Of a stretch of 20,209 nt of DNA, positions 1 to 7,833 are shown piece by piece. A program made the position numbers and the translations under genes. Origin of the DNA: Pollutimonas bauzanensis_A (GTDB lineage Bacteria > Pseudomonadota > Gammaproteobacteria > Burkholderiales > Burkholderiaceae_B); NCBI RefSeq assembly GCF_040393045.1, contig NZ_JBEBUX010000070.1, positions 1 to 20,209 on the forward strand, read 5' to 3'. Positions within the stretch are counted from its first letter, which is position 1, and the number at the start of each line of letters is the position of its first letter. The notes below the pieces were generated by a model. That model was not told the DNA's origin and searched no databases. It saw nothing but the letters and a program-made list of their open reading frames with translations.

Positions 1-51
<51 letters not shown>

Positions 52-144
52 ACTAAGCATATTTTTCAACACTTAGCGTTTCACCGCTTGGCCAATAACC
101 AAGTAGCGAAGAACGAAATTCTAGCACAAATTCCAGGCAATAGC

Positions 145-1512
145 CTAGCCAACCTGGAATTCGGTTTCAGGATAGCGAACCCGGCTGCGTTTTTGCGTTG
201 CCAGGCTATAAATCAGCGTCAAAGGACCTATTCGTCCGGCAAACATCAGTACGGCCAATAGCACATGGCTAGGCGTCGAAAGATGATGAGTGAAATCCCG
301 GCTAAGGCCCGTTGTGCTCAAAGCGGATACGACCTCGAACAAGATGGTAAGAAAGGGCGCTTTCTCGAAAATCGTCATTATCAGAACACCGCTAAAAGCC
401 AAGCCGCTAGTAACCAGCAGCAGGGCAAGCGATTTTTGTATGGTGTCCGATGACACCGATCGCCTCAGTAATACGACTTCTTTTCTGTGCAGAATGTAGG
501 AATAGACGGCGGCCACCAGCACAATGAATGTCCCTACCTTGATCCCGCTGGCGGTGCTCAGGGAGCCGCCTCCTATGAACATGAGCAAGATGATGATCAG
601 GGTGGAGCTGTCGTTAAGCTGTGTGATGTCAATGCTGGTGAAGCCTGCAGTGCGCGACGTTACACTTTGGAGCCAGGCGGCAAGCGCCTGGCCCTTAAAT
701 GACAAGTTACCCAAGGTGCCAGGGTTGTTGAATTCCAGCAGCCAGATCGCGATGAATCCGATCAGATTAAGCGCCAGGGTGCTGATCAGGATCAGCTTGG
801 TATAGGGGCGTAGCTTGGTCCAGGTTCTTTTCTGGCTTACATCACCCAGTACAGAAAATCCGATGCCGCCCAGTATGATTAAAAACGAGATGACGAGGAT
901 GGTGACAGGGTCGTCGACAAACCCAGCGAGGCTGGATGGGAACAGCGAAAAACCGGCATTGTTAAAAGCGGCGATGGAATGGAAAATTGCCCGATATAGT
1001 GCAGAGATGAACGGGTAGTCCCGCGACCACCACAGGGTCAAAATCAGCACAGCAATGGCTTCTATGATGATGGAAGTCTTGAATACCAGAAATGCCGTAC
1101 GGCGAATTTTAGAAACACTGGTTTGATTAAAGGCCTCAAGCGCCAGGGCTTGATGCTTGAGGCTCATTCTCTGGCCTAGGGTAATTGCCGCAACGACCGC
1201 GAAGGTAACGAAGCCCAGCCCTCCTAATTGGACTAGGCTAATCAGGACAATCTGGCCGAAATGCGTCAAGGTAACGGCTGGGTCGATGACGGTCAGTCCC
1301 GTTACTGTGACCGCCGAGGTCGCCATGAAAAACGCGGTGAATATGCTGATGGGGTGCTGGCTGGCCGCTGGTAGCGCCAACAATACGGTGCCCAGCAAAA
1401 TCAAGGTAAGAAAGCCAGCGGCCAACACCACCGGCGGGCTGGCCCGGACGAGCCCCGTGCGTTTGATTCGCTTGTACGAATGGTAGCTATACAGTGGATC
1501 CCAATTGCGCAT
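145..1512 (-). CDS. ktrB: KtrB/TrkH-family potassium uptake channel subunit
   Basis: This is the membrane-embedded, ion-conducting subunit of a K+ uptake system and works with the cytoplasmic RCK protein encoded just upstream. Its 455 residues are close to the size of KtrB and shorter than most TrkH proteins. All four pore loops of the superfamily are visible, each with its selectivity-filter glycine: SAVTVTGL (Gly72), FNNAGF (Gly187), SRTAGF (Gly290) and ALSTTGL (Gly402). The glycine-rich GGGSLSTASG segment (residues 314-323) matches the gating loop in the third repeat, and the conserved MFAGRIGP motif lies at 423-430. Many hydrophobic segments fit the 2TM-pore-2TM fourfold repeat. Only three bases separate its ATG from the ktrA stop codon, so the two genes are almost certainly co-transcribed. 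Ktr against Trk is inferred from subunit size; function as a K+ (possibly Na+-coupled) transporter is family knowledge. Confidence 0.93.
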   Translation of the reverse strand: MRNWDPLYSYHSYKRIKRTGLVRASPPVVLAAGFLTLILLGTVLLALPAASQHPISIFTAFFMATSAVTVTGLTVIDPAVTLTHFGQIVLISLVQLGGLGFVTFAVVAAITLGQRMSLKHQALALEAFNQTSVSKIRRTAFLVFKTSIIIEAIAVLILTLWWSRDYPFISALYRAIFHSIAAFNNAGFSLFPSSLAGFVDDPVTILVISFLIILGGIGFSVLGDVSQKRTWTKLRPYTKLILISTLALNLIGFIAIWLLEFNNPGTLGNLSFKGQALAAWLQSVTSRTAGFTSIDITQLNDSSTLIIILLMFIGGGSLSTASGIKVGTFIVLVAAVYSYILHRKEVVLLRRSVSSDTIQKSLALLLVTSGLAFSGVLIMTIFEKAPFLTILFEVVSALSTTGLSRDFTHHLSTPSHVLLAVLMFAGRIGPLTLIYSLATQKRSRVRYPETEFQVG

Positions 1513-1515
1513 TGT

Positions 1516-2169
1516 TTAAGCCAGCTTGGGAGCAATGGTTTTTAGGGTGTCCAGTTGCCCCAACAAGACGAGAATATCTTTCGTGTGAAGAATGAAGTCA
1601 TTGGCCGGATGAACCGTAATTTGGGTTTTTCGCTTGACGATCAATACGTGAATTGTGTCGGGTTGGCCTTTTAGCACTTGATGCAACGGTACGCCTTCCA
1701 AACGCTCACTGACGTCTATTTCTACGACGAACTCACCGTTTCCTATAGAGATATAGTCGTTCACCATGGGGTAGCTAAGGGTTTGTGCAACGCGTATGCC
1801 CATTTCCTCTTCGGGATGAATAATGCGTGCGACACCGAGTTTGCTCAGGATCAGGTGCTGGGCATGCGAAGATGCCTTGACCCAAATGGTTTGCACACCC
1901 AGGGACTTAAGATGAACGACGCATAGCAAGCTGGCCTGGAATTCTTCTCCTATGGCTACCAGCACAACGTCGTAGTTATCCAGCCCTAGTTCTTCCAGCG
2001 CAGCGTGGTCGGTCACATCGGCAATGACGGCATGGGTTAGCTGATCGGCATATTTATCGACCAGCTTCCCGTCTGTATCCACGCCCAGGACAGAATGCCC
2101 CATCCTCATGAGCTCCAGTGAGGCTGCGGAGCCGAAGCGGCCCAAGCCGATGACGGCGAATTGTCCCAT
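1516..2169 (-). CDS. ktrA: KtrA/TrkA-type RCK regulatory subunit of the K+ uptake system
   Basis: This is the cytoplasmic nucleotide-binding subunit that gates the KtrB channel. The protein from the chosen ATG has 217 residues, the normal size for a single-RCK KtrA (TrkA has two RCK units). It starts at once with the Rossmann signature: FAVIGLGRFG (residues 4-13, GxGxxG) and the acidic end of the second strand at Asp31. A C-terminal RCK_C (TrkA_C) domain follows, roughly residues 140-217. The open frame continues 67 codons further upstream. I chose the start at 2169 because AAGGA lies seven bases upstream of it and because the family N-terminus aligns there. The next gene, ktrB, begins three bases after the stop. 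The divergent flavin oxidoreductase gene lies 174 bases away, so that gap should carry both promoters. Confidence 0.92.
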   Translation of the reverse strand: MGQFAVIGLGRFGSAASLELMRMGHSVLGVDTDGKLVDKYADQLTHAVIADVTDHAALEELGLDNYDVVLVAIGEEFQASLLCVVHLKSLGVQTIWVKASSHAQHLILSKLGVARIIHPEEEMGIRVAQTLSYPMVNDYISIGNGEFVVEIDVSERLEGVPLHQVLKGQPDTIHVLIVKRKTQITVHPANDFILHTKDILVLLGQLDTLKTIAPKLA

Positions 2170-2300
2170 GAGGTTTCCTTGCTTTATAGCGGTGACGACC
2201 AGGCAGGTGGTGCGAACAAATGGTAGCTTAGCGCAAATTCTGGTAAAAACCCTTATGGATTTGTGTATATGCCTGCAGGCGCAGCGGTTTTCATGCAGAC

Positions 2301-2314
2301 TAGGGTTAACCTTA
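2301..2314. promoter_or_regulatory. near-palindrome TAGGGTTAACCTTA in the ktrA/flavin oxidoreductase gap
   Basis: The 14 bases TAGGGTTAACCTTA form an inverted repeat around GTTAAC with one mismatched pair. It lies 30 bases upstream of the flavin oxidoreductase ATG, in the 174-base region between two divergent genes. The position suits an operator or promoter-proximal site. I cannot name a regulator, and a 14-base near-palindrome can occur by chance. Confidence 0.25.
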
Positions 2315-2343
2315 ACTTCGACTTCAATAATGGCACGGAATAT

Positions 2344-3429
2344 ATGGTGAGTTTGTTTGATCCCATTCAATTGGGTACCGTTGAGTTAAGTAATCGGATT
2401 GTAATGGCTCCTTTGACGCGTATGCGTGCTTCTAAAGAGCGAATCCCTAACGACTTAATGCGTACTTATTACTGCCAGCGTGCCTCGGCAGGGTTAATTC
2501 TGTCGGAAGCCACGTCTGTTTGCCCTCAAGGCGTGGGCTACGCCAATACACCGGGCATTTGGACTGGCGCTCAGGTAGAAGGCTGGAAGAAAATTACGCA
2601 AGCAGTGCATGCGAAGGGCGGCAAGATTTTCTTGCAGCTATGGCATGTGGGGCGGGTATCCGACCCCGAGCACTTGAATGGCGAAATTCCCGTCGCGCCT
2701 AGCGCCATAGCCTGCGAGGGTCATGTCAGCGGCTTACGACCCAAGCGCGATTACGTGGTTCCGCGTGCGTTGCACACTGCAGAAATTCCCCGCATTGTTG
2801 CTGACTTTACGCAAGGCGCACGAAATGCGCGGGTAGCGGGTTTCGATGGGGTCGAGGTTCACGCCGCCAATGGCTATCTGATAGATCAGTTCCTGCAAGA
2901 CAGTACCAATAAAAGAACCGATCAATACGGTGGATCCGTCCAGAATAGGGCGCGGCTTTTGTTGGAAATTGTGGAGGAATGCATCGCTGTCTGGGGAACG
3001 GGACGGGTAGGGGTGCATCTATCGCCGCGAGGCAAATCGCATTCTATTTCCGACTCGGATCCCAGCGCTTTGTTTGGTCATGTCGCGCACGAGTTGGGGC
3101 AGCGTGGCGTGGCTTTCATTTTTGTAAGGGAAGCTGCCGGAAACGCCAACCAGACACTAGAAATAAAACGGCTTTACGGCGGACCGGTGATCGTCAACGA
3201 ACAGTACGATTTTCCCATGGCGCAACAAGTCCTTGCTACGGGGCAGGCCGACGCAGTGGCGTTCGGCAAGGCGTTCATCGCCAATCCTGATTTGGTGGCG
3301 CGCCTGAAGGCTGGGGTCAAACTGAATGCGTGGGATTTGGAGTCGTTCTATTCGGAGGGGCCGAAAGGGTATACCGATTACCCAGTCTTTCACGCTGAAA
3401 GTTCGTTGTGGAATGAGACCTGCTCTTGA
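2344..3429 (+). CDS. NADH:flavin oxidoreductase, Old Yellow Enzyme family (NemA-like)
   Basis: This is an FMN-dependent ene-reductase. The family reduces activated C=C bonds, N-ethylmaleimide and nitro compounds using NAD(P)H in the cytoplasm. The 361 residues form one TIM barrel. Visible motifs are the N-terminal APLTRMRAS (Thr25, equivalent to the flavin-tuning Thr37 of OYE1), QLWHVGR (98-104), HAANGYLIDQFL carrying the substrate-anchoring His173/Asn176 and proton-donor Tyr178, DQYGGS (193-198), and the C-terminal FGKAFIANPDL plus GYTDYP typical of NemA relatives. The start at 2344 was chosen over upstream in-frame ATGs because family homology begins there (SLFDPIQLG); its ribosome site is weak. 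One oddity: the barrel strand normally reading R-(L/I)-S-P has His225 in place of the FMN-contacting Arg (VGVHLSP). A second FMN-site Arg is Lys309, a commoner change. The physiological substrate is unknown. Confidence 0.93.
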   Translation: MVSLFDPIQLGTVELSNRIVMAPLTRMRASKERIPNDLMRTYYCQRASAGLILSEATSVCPQGVGYANTPGIWTGAQVEGWKKITQAVHAKGGKIFLQLWHVGRVSDPEHLNGEIPVAPSAIACEGHVSGLRPKRDYVVPRALHTAEIPRIVADFTQGARNARVAGFDGVEVHAANGYLIDQFLQDSTNKRTDQYGGSVQNRARLLLEIVEECIAVWGTGRVGVHLSPRGKSHSISDSDPSALFGHVAHELGQRGVAFIFVREAAGNANQTLEIKRLYGGPVIVNEQYDFPMAQQVLATGQADAVAFGKAFIANPDLVARLKAGVKLNAWDLESFYSEGPKGYTDYPVFHAESSLWNETCS

Positions 3430-3550
3430 ATGCGAACTCGCCGTAAAAAAATTCCAATAATGACCGGTGGCGTGCTAACTTTCCACATGTTGTGTTCAGT
3501 GATCGGGAGTCAAGGCTTAATCAGAGGCTAGCAATGGCCGGGGAGGCAGT

Positions 3551-3952
3551 GTGAAAGCGCTAGTAATCAGTTTAGGCGCCGTTGTGCTGATGTCGGGATG
3601 CACAATGGGTATACAGCCTGGCGGAGATTCCCCCAGCGTGTCTTATACGGTTCCGCGCAGTTATCAGACCGTATATTTGCGTGCCCAGAATCAAGCCGAC
3701 GAGTGCCTGCGCGGCAAGAAGCAATACGATGTCTATGCGAAGGTTGATCCTGCTTTGGAAACAGGGTTGGTTTCGGTACGTGGACCGATGCAAAGTATCG
3801 AAGTGGCGCGCACCGAGATCAAAGCGGTCGATGCCAAGCATACACAGGTAACACAAACCGTATGGGGGCGCAGTCCTTGGGATCGTAATGCATTGGCTGC
3901 CATGCGCGAATCCATACGCATGGACACCTCGGTTTGCGTAGCGTATAAATAA
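3551..3952 (+). CDS. small predicted outer-membrane or periplasmic lipoprotein, function unknown
   Basis: This is a 133-residue protein with a short type II signal peptide: Lys2, a hydrophobic run, and the lipobox LMSGC with the lipidated Cys at position 17. Residue +2 is Thr, so transport to the outer membrane by Lol is expected. The mature part is about 115 residues with two further cysteines (52 and 129) that could form a disulfide. It has no transmembrane segment and no motif I can tie to an activity. The start is GTG, chosen because GGGAGG lies four bases before it and no in-frame ATG fits. A 120-base gap separates it from the oxidoreductase, so it probably has its own promoter. It converges on the YqeY gene, with 20 bases between the stop codons. 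Confidence 0.8.
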   Translation: MKALVISLGAVVLMSGCTMGIQPGGDSPSVSYTVPRSYQTVYLRAQNQADECLRGKKQYDVYAKVDPALETGLVSVRGPMQSIEVARTEIKAVDAKHTQVTQTVWGRSPWDRNALAAMRESIRMDTSVCVAYK

Positions 3953-3974
3953 GAAGGCGCTTATGCGCCGTCTT
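3951..3974. terminator. hairpin shared by two convergent genes
   Basis: The arms AAGAAGGCGC (3951-3960) and GCGCCGTCTT (3965-3974) pair with one mismatch around the loop TTAT. The hairpin covers parts of the stop codons of the lipoprotein and YqeY genes. In the minus direction it is followed by TTATTTATA, a fair U-rich tail, so it may terminate yqeY. In the plus direction no T tract follows. A bidirectional terminator is an inference. Confidence 0.5.
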
Positions 3975-4431
3975 ACATCAGCCGGGCTTTGATCTGTGCG
4001 GAAACTGCCGACATGTCAGCGCGTCCGGCGAGCGCTGTTTTTACAATAGCCATTATTTTACCCATGGCCGGAGCGCCAGTAATTCCTTGGCCGCTTACCT
4101 CTGCTATAGCCGCGGTGATAACTGCTTCAACCTCTTCGGCAGGAGCAGCTTGGGGTAGAAATTCTTGCAGTACCGCTAATTCGGCTGTTTCTTGTGCAGC
4201 AGTTTCAGTGCGACCGGCTTTTTCAAAGGCGGATATCGATTCGCGCCGTTGCTTGACCTGTTTCTCGATGATTGCGATGACTTCGGTGTCGGCCAATTCA
4301 CGGCGCTCATCGACTTCTTTTTGTTTGATGGCGGCCTGCAAAAAACGCAGGGTGCCCAAACGCGCGGAGTCTTTGGCGCGCATGGCGGTTTTAACGGCGT
4401 CGGCAAGCTGAGGCTTGAGCGTATTGCTCAT
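3973..4431 (-). CDS. yqeY: GatB/YqeY domain-containing protein
   Basis: This 152-residue protein matches the stand-alone YqeY family across its full length. An all-helical N-terminal half (LKPQLADAVKTAMRAKD, then LRFLQAAIKQKEVDERR) leads into the conserved IEKQVKQRRESISAFEKAGR segment (residues 55-74) and the ELAVLQEFLP motif (83-92). The C-terminal small helical domain ends with GKIMAIVKTALAGRADMSAVSAQIKARL. The same fold occurs at the C-terminus of the amidotransferase subunit GatB and is thought to bind tRNA. The exact role of free-standing YqeY is not established. In many proteobacteria the gene sits beside rpsU, but no rpsU is visible here. The gene converges with the lipoprotein gene and is divergent from the hydrolase gene. 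A TAAAAT hexamer on the minus strand at 4457-4462 is a plausible -10, without a convincing -35. Confidence 0.9.
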   Translation of the reverse strand: MSNTLKPQLADAVKTAMRAKDSARLGTLRFLQAAIKQKEVDERRELADTEVIAIIEKQVKQRRESISAFEKAGRTETAAQETAELAVLQEFLPQAAPAEEVEAVITAAIAEVSGQGITGAPAMGKIMAIVKTALAGRADMSAVSAQIKARLM

Positions 4432-4536
4432 GATGGAATCCCGTGCAAAGAATTTTATTTTAGCGCAGTGTGTCAGATTGCGCGCCTGGCCGGATGGAAG
4501 TTCGTATTGTGAGTGCGCCGCGGCCCCTATCTGACG

Positions 4537-4542
4537 TACAAT
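4537..4542 (+). promoter_or_regulatory. possible -10 hexamer TACAAT for the hydrolase gene
   Basis: TACAAT lies 42 bases before the hydrolase ATG and is followed by a T-rich stretch. I found no good -35 at 16-18 bases spacing, so this is a weak call based on the -10 alone. Confidence 0.3.
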
Positions 4543-4584
4543 TTTTTAGATACCCGCCGGTAAGTCCGGAATGTTTATATTGTT

Positions 4585-5340
4585 ATGGCTATGAATCCCA
4601 ATTTCCCCGATCCTTTTATTTACGTACCCAAGCGGGGCGATCCTCAGTTGTTGTTTGTGTTGTTGCATGGTGAGTCAGCCGGCCCGGATCAATTGTTTCC
4701 TTTGGCGCAAGCCATTAAGCAGGCCTTTCCTTTGGCTTTGGTTGTTTTGCCTTATGCTTTTGAAATCGAACCAGGCAGCACGCACGACAAGCCTTGTCAC
4801 CACTGGGTCGATCCGGTCGGCCTGGATGAAGGCAACTACGCACGCCGGGTCGAACAGGCGCTTCCCTTGCTTATCAAGCAAATCCAGCAGATTCAGGCTC
4901 AATATGGTTTAACGGGCGAGCGAACGGCGTTAGCGGGGTTTTCGCAAGGTGCTTGCATGGCGCTGGAAGCCAGTCTGGCCCAGCCCAATCTCGCAGGCCG
5001 GGTCCTGGCTTTTTCGGGCTTGTATGCCAGCGAGCCGGTTCAGGCGCCGCCAGCGACACTACTGCATTTTTTTCATGGGGCCGAAGACAGCCTGCTTGTT
5101 CGCGACCGTGTTCACTTCACTCTGGAGCGCCTGGCCGAATTACAGGGCGATGCGACGCTGGACGAGGCTTCGGGGGTCGGGCATGAACTGCATCCGGCTT
5201 TGATTCATCAAGCCGTTGTGCGATTGCAAACCTGCGTGCCGTTGCGTAACTGGGAAGCGGCATTAGGTGCACTGCAAGCGCAGGCCAGCGACGCGCCTGA
5301 CATTATTTTGCCCGATTCGTCAGGCAGGACCTTGCATTAA
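4585..5340 (+). CDS. alpha/beta hydrolase, phospholipase/carboxylesterase (YpfH-like) family
   Basis: This is a cytoplasmic serine esterase of 251 residues. The core starts with strand LLFVLLHGE (residues 22-30). The nucleophile elbow GFSQG places the catalytic Ser at 120. The acid is Asp168 in HGAEDSL and the base is His200 in GVGHEL, so the complete Ser-Asp-His triad is in the expected order and spacing. YpfH and related enzymes hydrolyse short-chain acyl esters; the natural substrate is unknown. The oxyanion-side motif is HGES rather than the usual HGxG. After the hydrolase fold there is an extra tail of about 35 residues (from roughly 217), with no recognisable domain. No strong ribosome site precedes the ATG, and a second ATG two codons later is an equal alternative. 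Its TAA shares four bases with the stop codon of the next, convergent gene. Confidence 0.88.
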   Translation: MAMNPNFPDPFIYVPKRGDPQLLFVLLHGESAGPDQLFPLAQAIKQAFPLALVVLPYAFEIEPGSTHDKPCHHWVDPVGLDEGNYARRVEQALPLLIKQIQQIQAQYGLTGERTALAGFSQGACMALEASLAQPNLAGRVLAFSGLYASEPVQAPPATLLHFFHGAEDSLLVRDRVHFTLERLAELQGDATLDEASGVGHELHPALIHQAVVRLQTCVPLRNWEAALGALQAQASDAPDIILPDSSGRTLH

Positions 5341-5807
5341 TCAGCGCCCGTTGTTGGCCTGTCCCATTGGAACGTCAAACGGGTAGAGCCGCTTGCATCT
5401 ATTGTTACGCTACGAGATTGGGTTTGGCTTTCGTAGGTGGCAAAGACCTGATATTTTCCAGGGGCCAACTTAGCCAATAGAAAAGGGCCTTTTGATGTGA
5501 CATTCAGCACAGTGATATCGTTGTCGTCGCGTATGACCACCTGTACATCGCCTGCATAGGCCGCCTTGCCGTCTACTTGGCTGGCAAAAGTCAGCGCCAG
5601 GGGATATTGCGACATGGCCTGTTTGAAGGCCGTTGATTCTTCCAGACCGAAGCCGCCGCTGATATATTCGGTGCTCCCGTACATTTGGGGAGGCGGCAAT
5701 TGGGCATATGTGGGGGCGCTTATGCTGGCCGCGGCAAGCAAGCTTGCTGCCAAGGCCATTTTCAGCGAACGTACAGGCCGTGTTGCGTGATCGCGAGTAG
5801 AGCGCAT
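5337..5807 (-). CDS. small secreted protein with a carboxypeptidase-regulatory-like beta domain
   Basis: This is a 156-residue protein with a basic N-terminus, a hydrophobic segment (about residues 17-33) and a likely signal peptidase I site after PTYAQ/TYA (around residues 33-36). The mature protein would be periplasmic or secreted. The segment from about residue 75 (VVIRDDNDITVLNVTSKG, then FLLAKLAPGKYQVFATYE) has the pattern of transthyretin-like carboxypeptidase regulatory domains: a G-P-F-L-L turn followed by LAPGKYQV. Such domains usually bind or carry other proteins or surfaces and have no catalytic residues, so no function is assigned. AGGA precedes the ATG by nine bases. It follows the NRDE gene by 29 bases on the same strand and is probably the last gene of a pbpG-NRDE-this gene transcription unit. 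The end overlaps the hydrolase stop codon by four bases. Confidence 0.78.
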   Translation of the reverse strand: MRSTRDHATRPVRSLKMALAASLLAAASISAPTYAQLPPPQMYGSTEYISGGFGLEESTAFKQAMSQYPLALTFASQVDGKAAYAGDVQVVIRDDNDITVLNVTSKGPFLLAKLAPGKYQVFATYESQTQSRSVTIDASGSTRLTFQWDRPTTGAD

Positions 5808-5836
5808 GATTCTTTTTCCTGGATAAAGCGACAGCT

Positions 5837-6646
5837 TTATTCTAACGCGCTTGTCACGTGCGAACTTGTCATTTCATCAATGAAAAAGGGCCAGTCGTGG
5901 CGTTCTGTCAGTGTGCCGGATGCGTCATAGCTGACTTCGCTGAACAAGGCTCGTCCGCTGGCGTGGACGGCAATAACCGTAGAGCAGCGCGTACCGTAAT
6001 TCGGGCTGATAATAAACGGGCTGCTTAACAATCGTTCGCGTTCAAGCGTAAGGCCCGTATCGGGTAGAGTGTGGTCCTGTGCCTGCGTATTGTCTTTCAA
6101 TATAGCGAATACAGGCGCCAGTGATTGCTCTAGATCTTCAAGCGGATACTGGTCTAGTGCCAGGCGCAAGCGTTGCGCTTTGGGCCAGGGGGTGTCTAGT
6201 AAATGGTTTGAAATAATATAGCGCCCTGGCGTCAAAGCCAGGGGGGTGTCTTGCGTGCGCCGGTTTCCTACATAAAAGGCGGCTCCCAACTTGCCGACAA
6301 TCAGGTTGAACCCGTTATAGGCAGCCGCAGTTTCCTGTACGTGATTGGCGTATAAGTCTGCCGGTTCGTCGCCCGCCAGATACCGGCTGACCAATTCGCC
6401 GCGCGATGGCGCATTGGGCTTCATGGCTGATGGATCGCGGTAATTGGTCAGTAGCGCAAATTGGCCTTGCCGGGTAACCCCCAGCCAAGTCCCTTGTGCC
6501 TGGCAGTCTATGCCGGCGATTACATTGGGGTGATCGCGCCAGGGTGCGGCGGCCAAGCAAGGCCTTTCATGAAATTCGTCACGATTGGCTGCGATAAATA
6601 GCGGCCAATCGGGGTGTGCAGCAAGAGCCAGGTAGGCAATGCACAT
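5837..6646 (-). CDS. NRDE family protein (TANGO2 homologue)
   Basis: This 269-residue protein has the family hallmark at its N-terminus: Met-Cys followed by a hydrophobic strand and the NRDE motif (residues 21-24, in AANRDEFHERP). Further conserved parts are TWLGVTRQGQFALLTNYRDP (about 53-72) and SRGELVSRYL (80-89). Internal segments are YNGFNLIVG (about 109-117) and YIISNHLLDTPWPK (143-156), and GTRCSTVIA lies near residue 220. The Cys2 position recalls N-terminal nucleophile hydrolases, but no activity is proven for bacterial members. The eukaryotic relative TANGO2 has been linked to Golgi organisation and heme or lipid handling. The gene starts six bases after the pbpG stop codon, so the two are very likely co-transcribed and perhaps translationally coupled. 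Confidence 0.92.
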   Translation of the reverse strand: MCIAYLALAAHPDWPLFIAANRDEFHERPCLAAAPWRDHPNVIAGIDCQAQGTWLGVTRQGQFALLTNYRDPSAMKPNAPSRGELVSRYLAGDEPADLYANHVQETAAAYNGFNLIVGKLGAAFYVGNRRTQDTPLALTPGRYIISNHLLDTPWPKAQRLRLALDQYPLEDLEQSLAPVFAILKDNTQAQDHTLPDTGLTLERERLLSSPFIISPNYGTRCSTVIAVHASGRALFSEVSYDASGTLTERHDWPFFIDEMTSSHVTSALE

Positions 6647-6652
6647 AGCTGC

Positions 6653-7798
6653 TTACAGCATGGCTACATTGCTTGCGTTTTCAACCAGGGTTCGAATGCG
6701 GACCGCATCGCCGATACGGGAATATCGACCGGAAGAGTTGAGCAGAACAATGGCAACGTCGCGGTTGTCTATGCGGGTAAGCATAACCAGGCATTCTCCA
6801 GCCTCGTTGATAAACCCGGTTTTTGAAATCTTGATGTCCCAGTTTGAATTGCTGACCAGGCGGTTGGTGTTGTTGTATACGAGTTGCCGGCCACGTCCTA
6901 CTTCAATTTCGTACTTATCGTCGGTCGTGTACCGTCGAATAAGCGGTTGCTTGTTGACGGCAAGCAAAAGCTTGACTAGGTCGCGCGGTGTCGACACGTT
7001 GTCGCTGGACAGACCGGTAGGCTCGACAAAGCGGGTTTTCCGCATACCCAATGCGCGTGCCTTGTCGTTCATGGCGCGCACAAACGCAGGCATGCCGCCT
7101 GGATAATAGCGGCCCAAGGCATGGGCGGCGCGGTTTTCCGACGACATAAGCGCCAAGTGCAGCATATCAGCGCGACTTAGTTGGGTGCCTACGGGCAAGC
7201 GGGAGCGCGAATAGCGCACGCGGTCAACATCGGCGTCGCTGATTTGTATGGTCTGCTGCATGGGCAGGCCGGCTTCCGCAACGACCAAAGCGGTCATCAG
7301 TTTGGAAATCGATGCAATAGGACGGACTTCATCGCTGTTTTTGTCGTACAGCACATCAGTACTTTCAAGATCTTGCACAAAGGCAATTTCGGAGCGAAGC
7401 ATGGCCTGGCTGGTCAGGGGCTCGATGTGCGGCGCTGTGCGTTTGACCACGCTGTCGTCCTGGTCGCCGGAGCGCAAACCAACTTGCACTGCGGCGACCG
7501 AAGCGCCCTGTGCATAAGAAACGGGACGCAGATTGCGTCGTGTCGCTATATGAGTAGTGTGGGCGCGGGCTTTAATCGACTTGGGTTTTACTGCCGCCGT
7601 TTTCTTGATCGAAGTTTTTTTGACTGTATTTTTCTTGACAGCGGCTTTCTTGGCGCTGCTGGTCGCTTTCTGCGTAGCCTGCGCTTTAGTGCGCGTGGTG
7701 CTGGCATAAGCATCGACATTCATGCCAAGCATGCAAAGCAGCAGCAAAAAAGCGCTTAGAGGAAGGTAACGAGACGGAGAGTTCCTGGTCGAAGGCAT
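6653..7798 (-). CDS. pbpG: D-alanyl-D-alanine endopeptidase, PBP7/8 type (PbpG)
   Basis: This is a serine peptidase of family S11 that cuts D-Ala-meso-diaminopimelate cross-links in periplasmic peptidoglycan. All three active-site motifs are present in order: SISK (Ser163, Lys166), SEN (220-222) and KTG (326-328). The protein has 381 residues, longer than E. coli PbpG (about 310). The extra length sits between the N-terminal signal segment (hydrophobic residues 11-30) and the catalytic domain (from about 130). It is a strongly basic, low-complexity linker, with four consecutive KK-x-x-x pentapeptides at residues 50-69. No C-terminal amphipathic anchor like that of PBP5 is obvious. A minus-strand extended -10 (TGATATTAT) lies 36-44 bases upstream of the ATG. 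The NRDE gene follows after six bases. Confidence 0.92.
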   Translation of the reverse strand: MPSTRNSPSRYLPLSAFLLLLCMLGMNVDAYASTTRTKAQATQKATSSAKKAAVKKNTVKKTSIKKTAAVKPKSIKARAHTTHIATRRNLRPVSYAQGASVAAVQVGLRSGDQDDSVVKRTAPHIEPLTSQAMLRSEIAFVQDLESTDVLYDKNSDEVRPIASISKLMTALVVAEAGLPMQQTIQISDADVDRVRYSRSRLPVGTQLSRADMLHLALMSSENRAAHALGRYYPGGMPAFVRAMNDKARALGMRKTRFVEPTGLSSDNVSTPRDLVKLLLAVNKQPLIRRYTTDDKYEIEVGRGRQLVYNNTNRLVSNSNWDIKISKTGFINEAGECLVMLTRIDNRDVAIVLLNSSGRYSRIGDAVRIRTLVENASNVAML

Positions 7799-7833
7799 GG
7801 CTGGCGCTTGAATATTTGTTGTTGATTGAAGCG

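Noticed and set aside
2263..2343. 27-codon N-terminal extension of the flavin oxidoreductase
   Set aside because: The extra residues do not resemble the family and would run through the promoter region; homology begins at the ATG at 2344.
3430..3550. Possible gene or RNA in the gap before the small lipoprotein
   Set aside because: I see no ORF with a ribosome site and no stable hairpin beyond the lipoprotein's own GGGAGG; probably only a promoter region.
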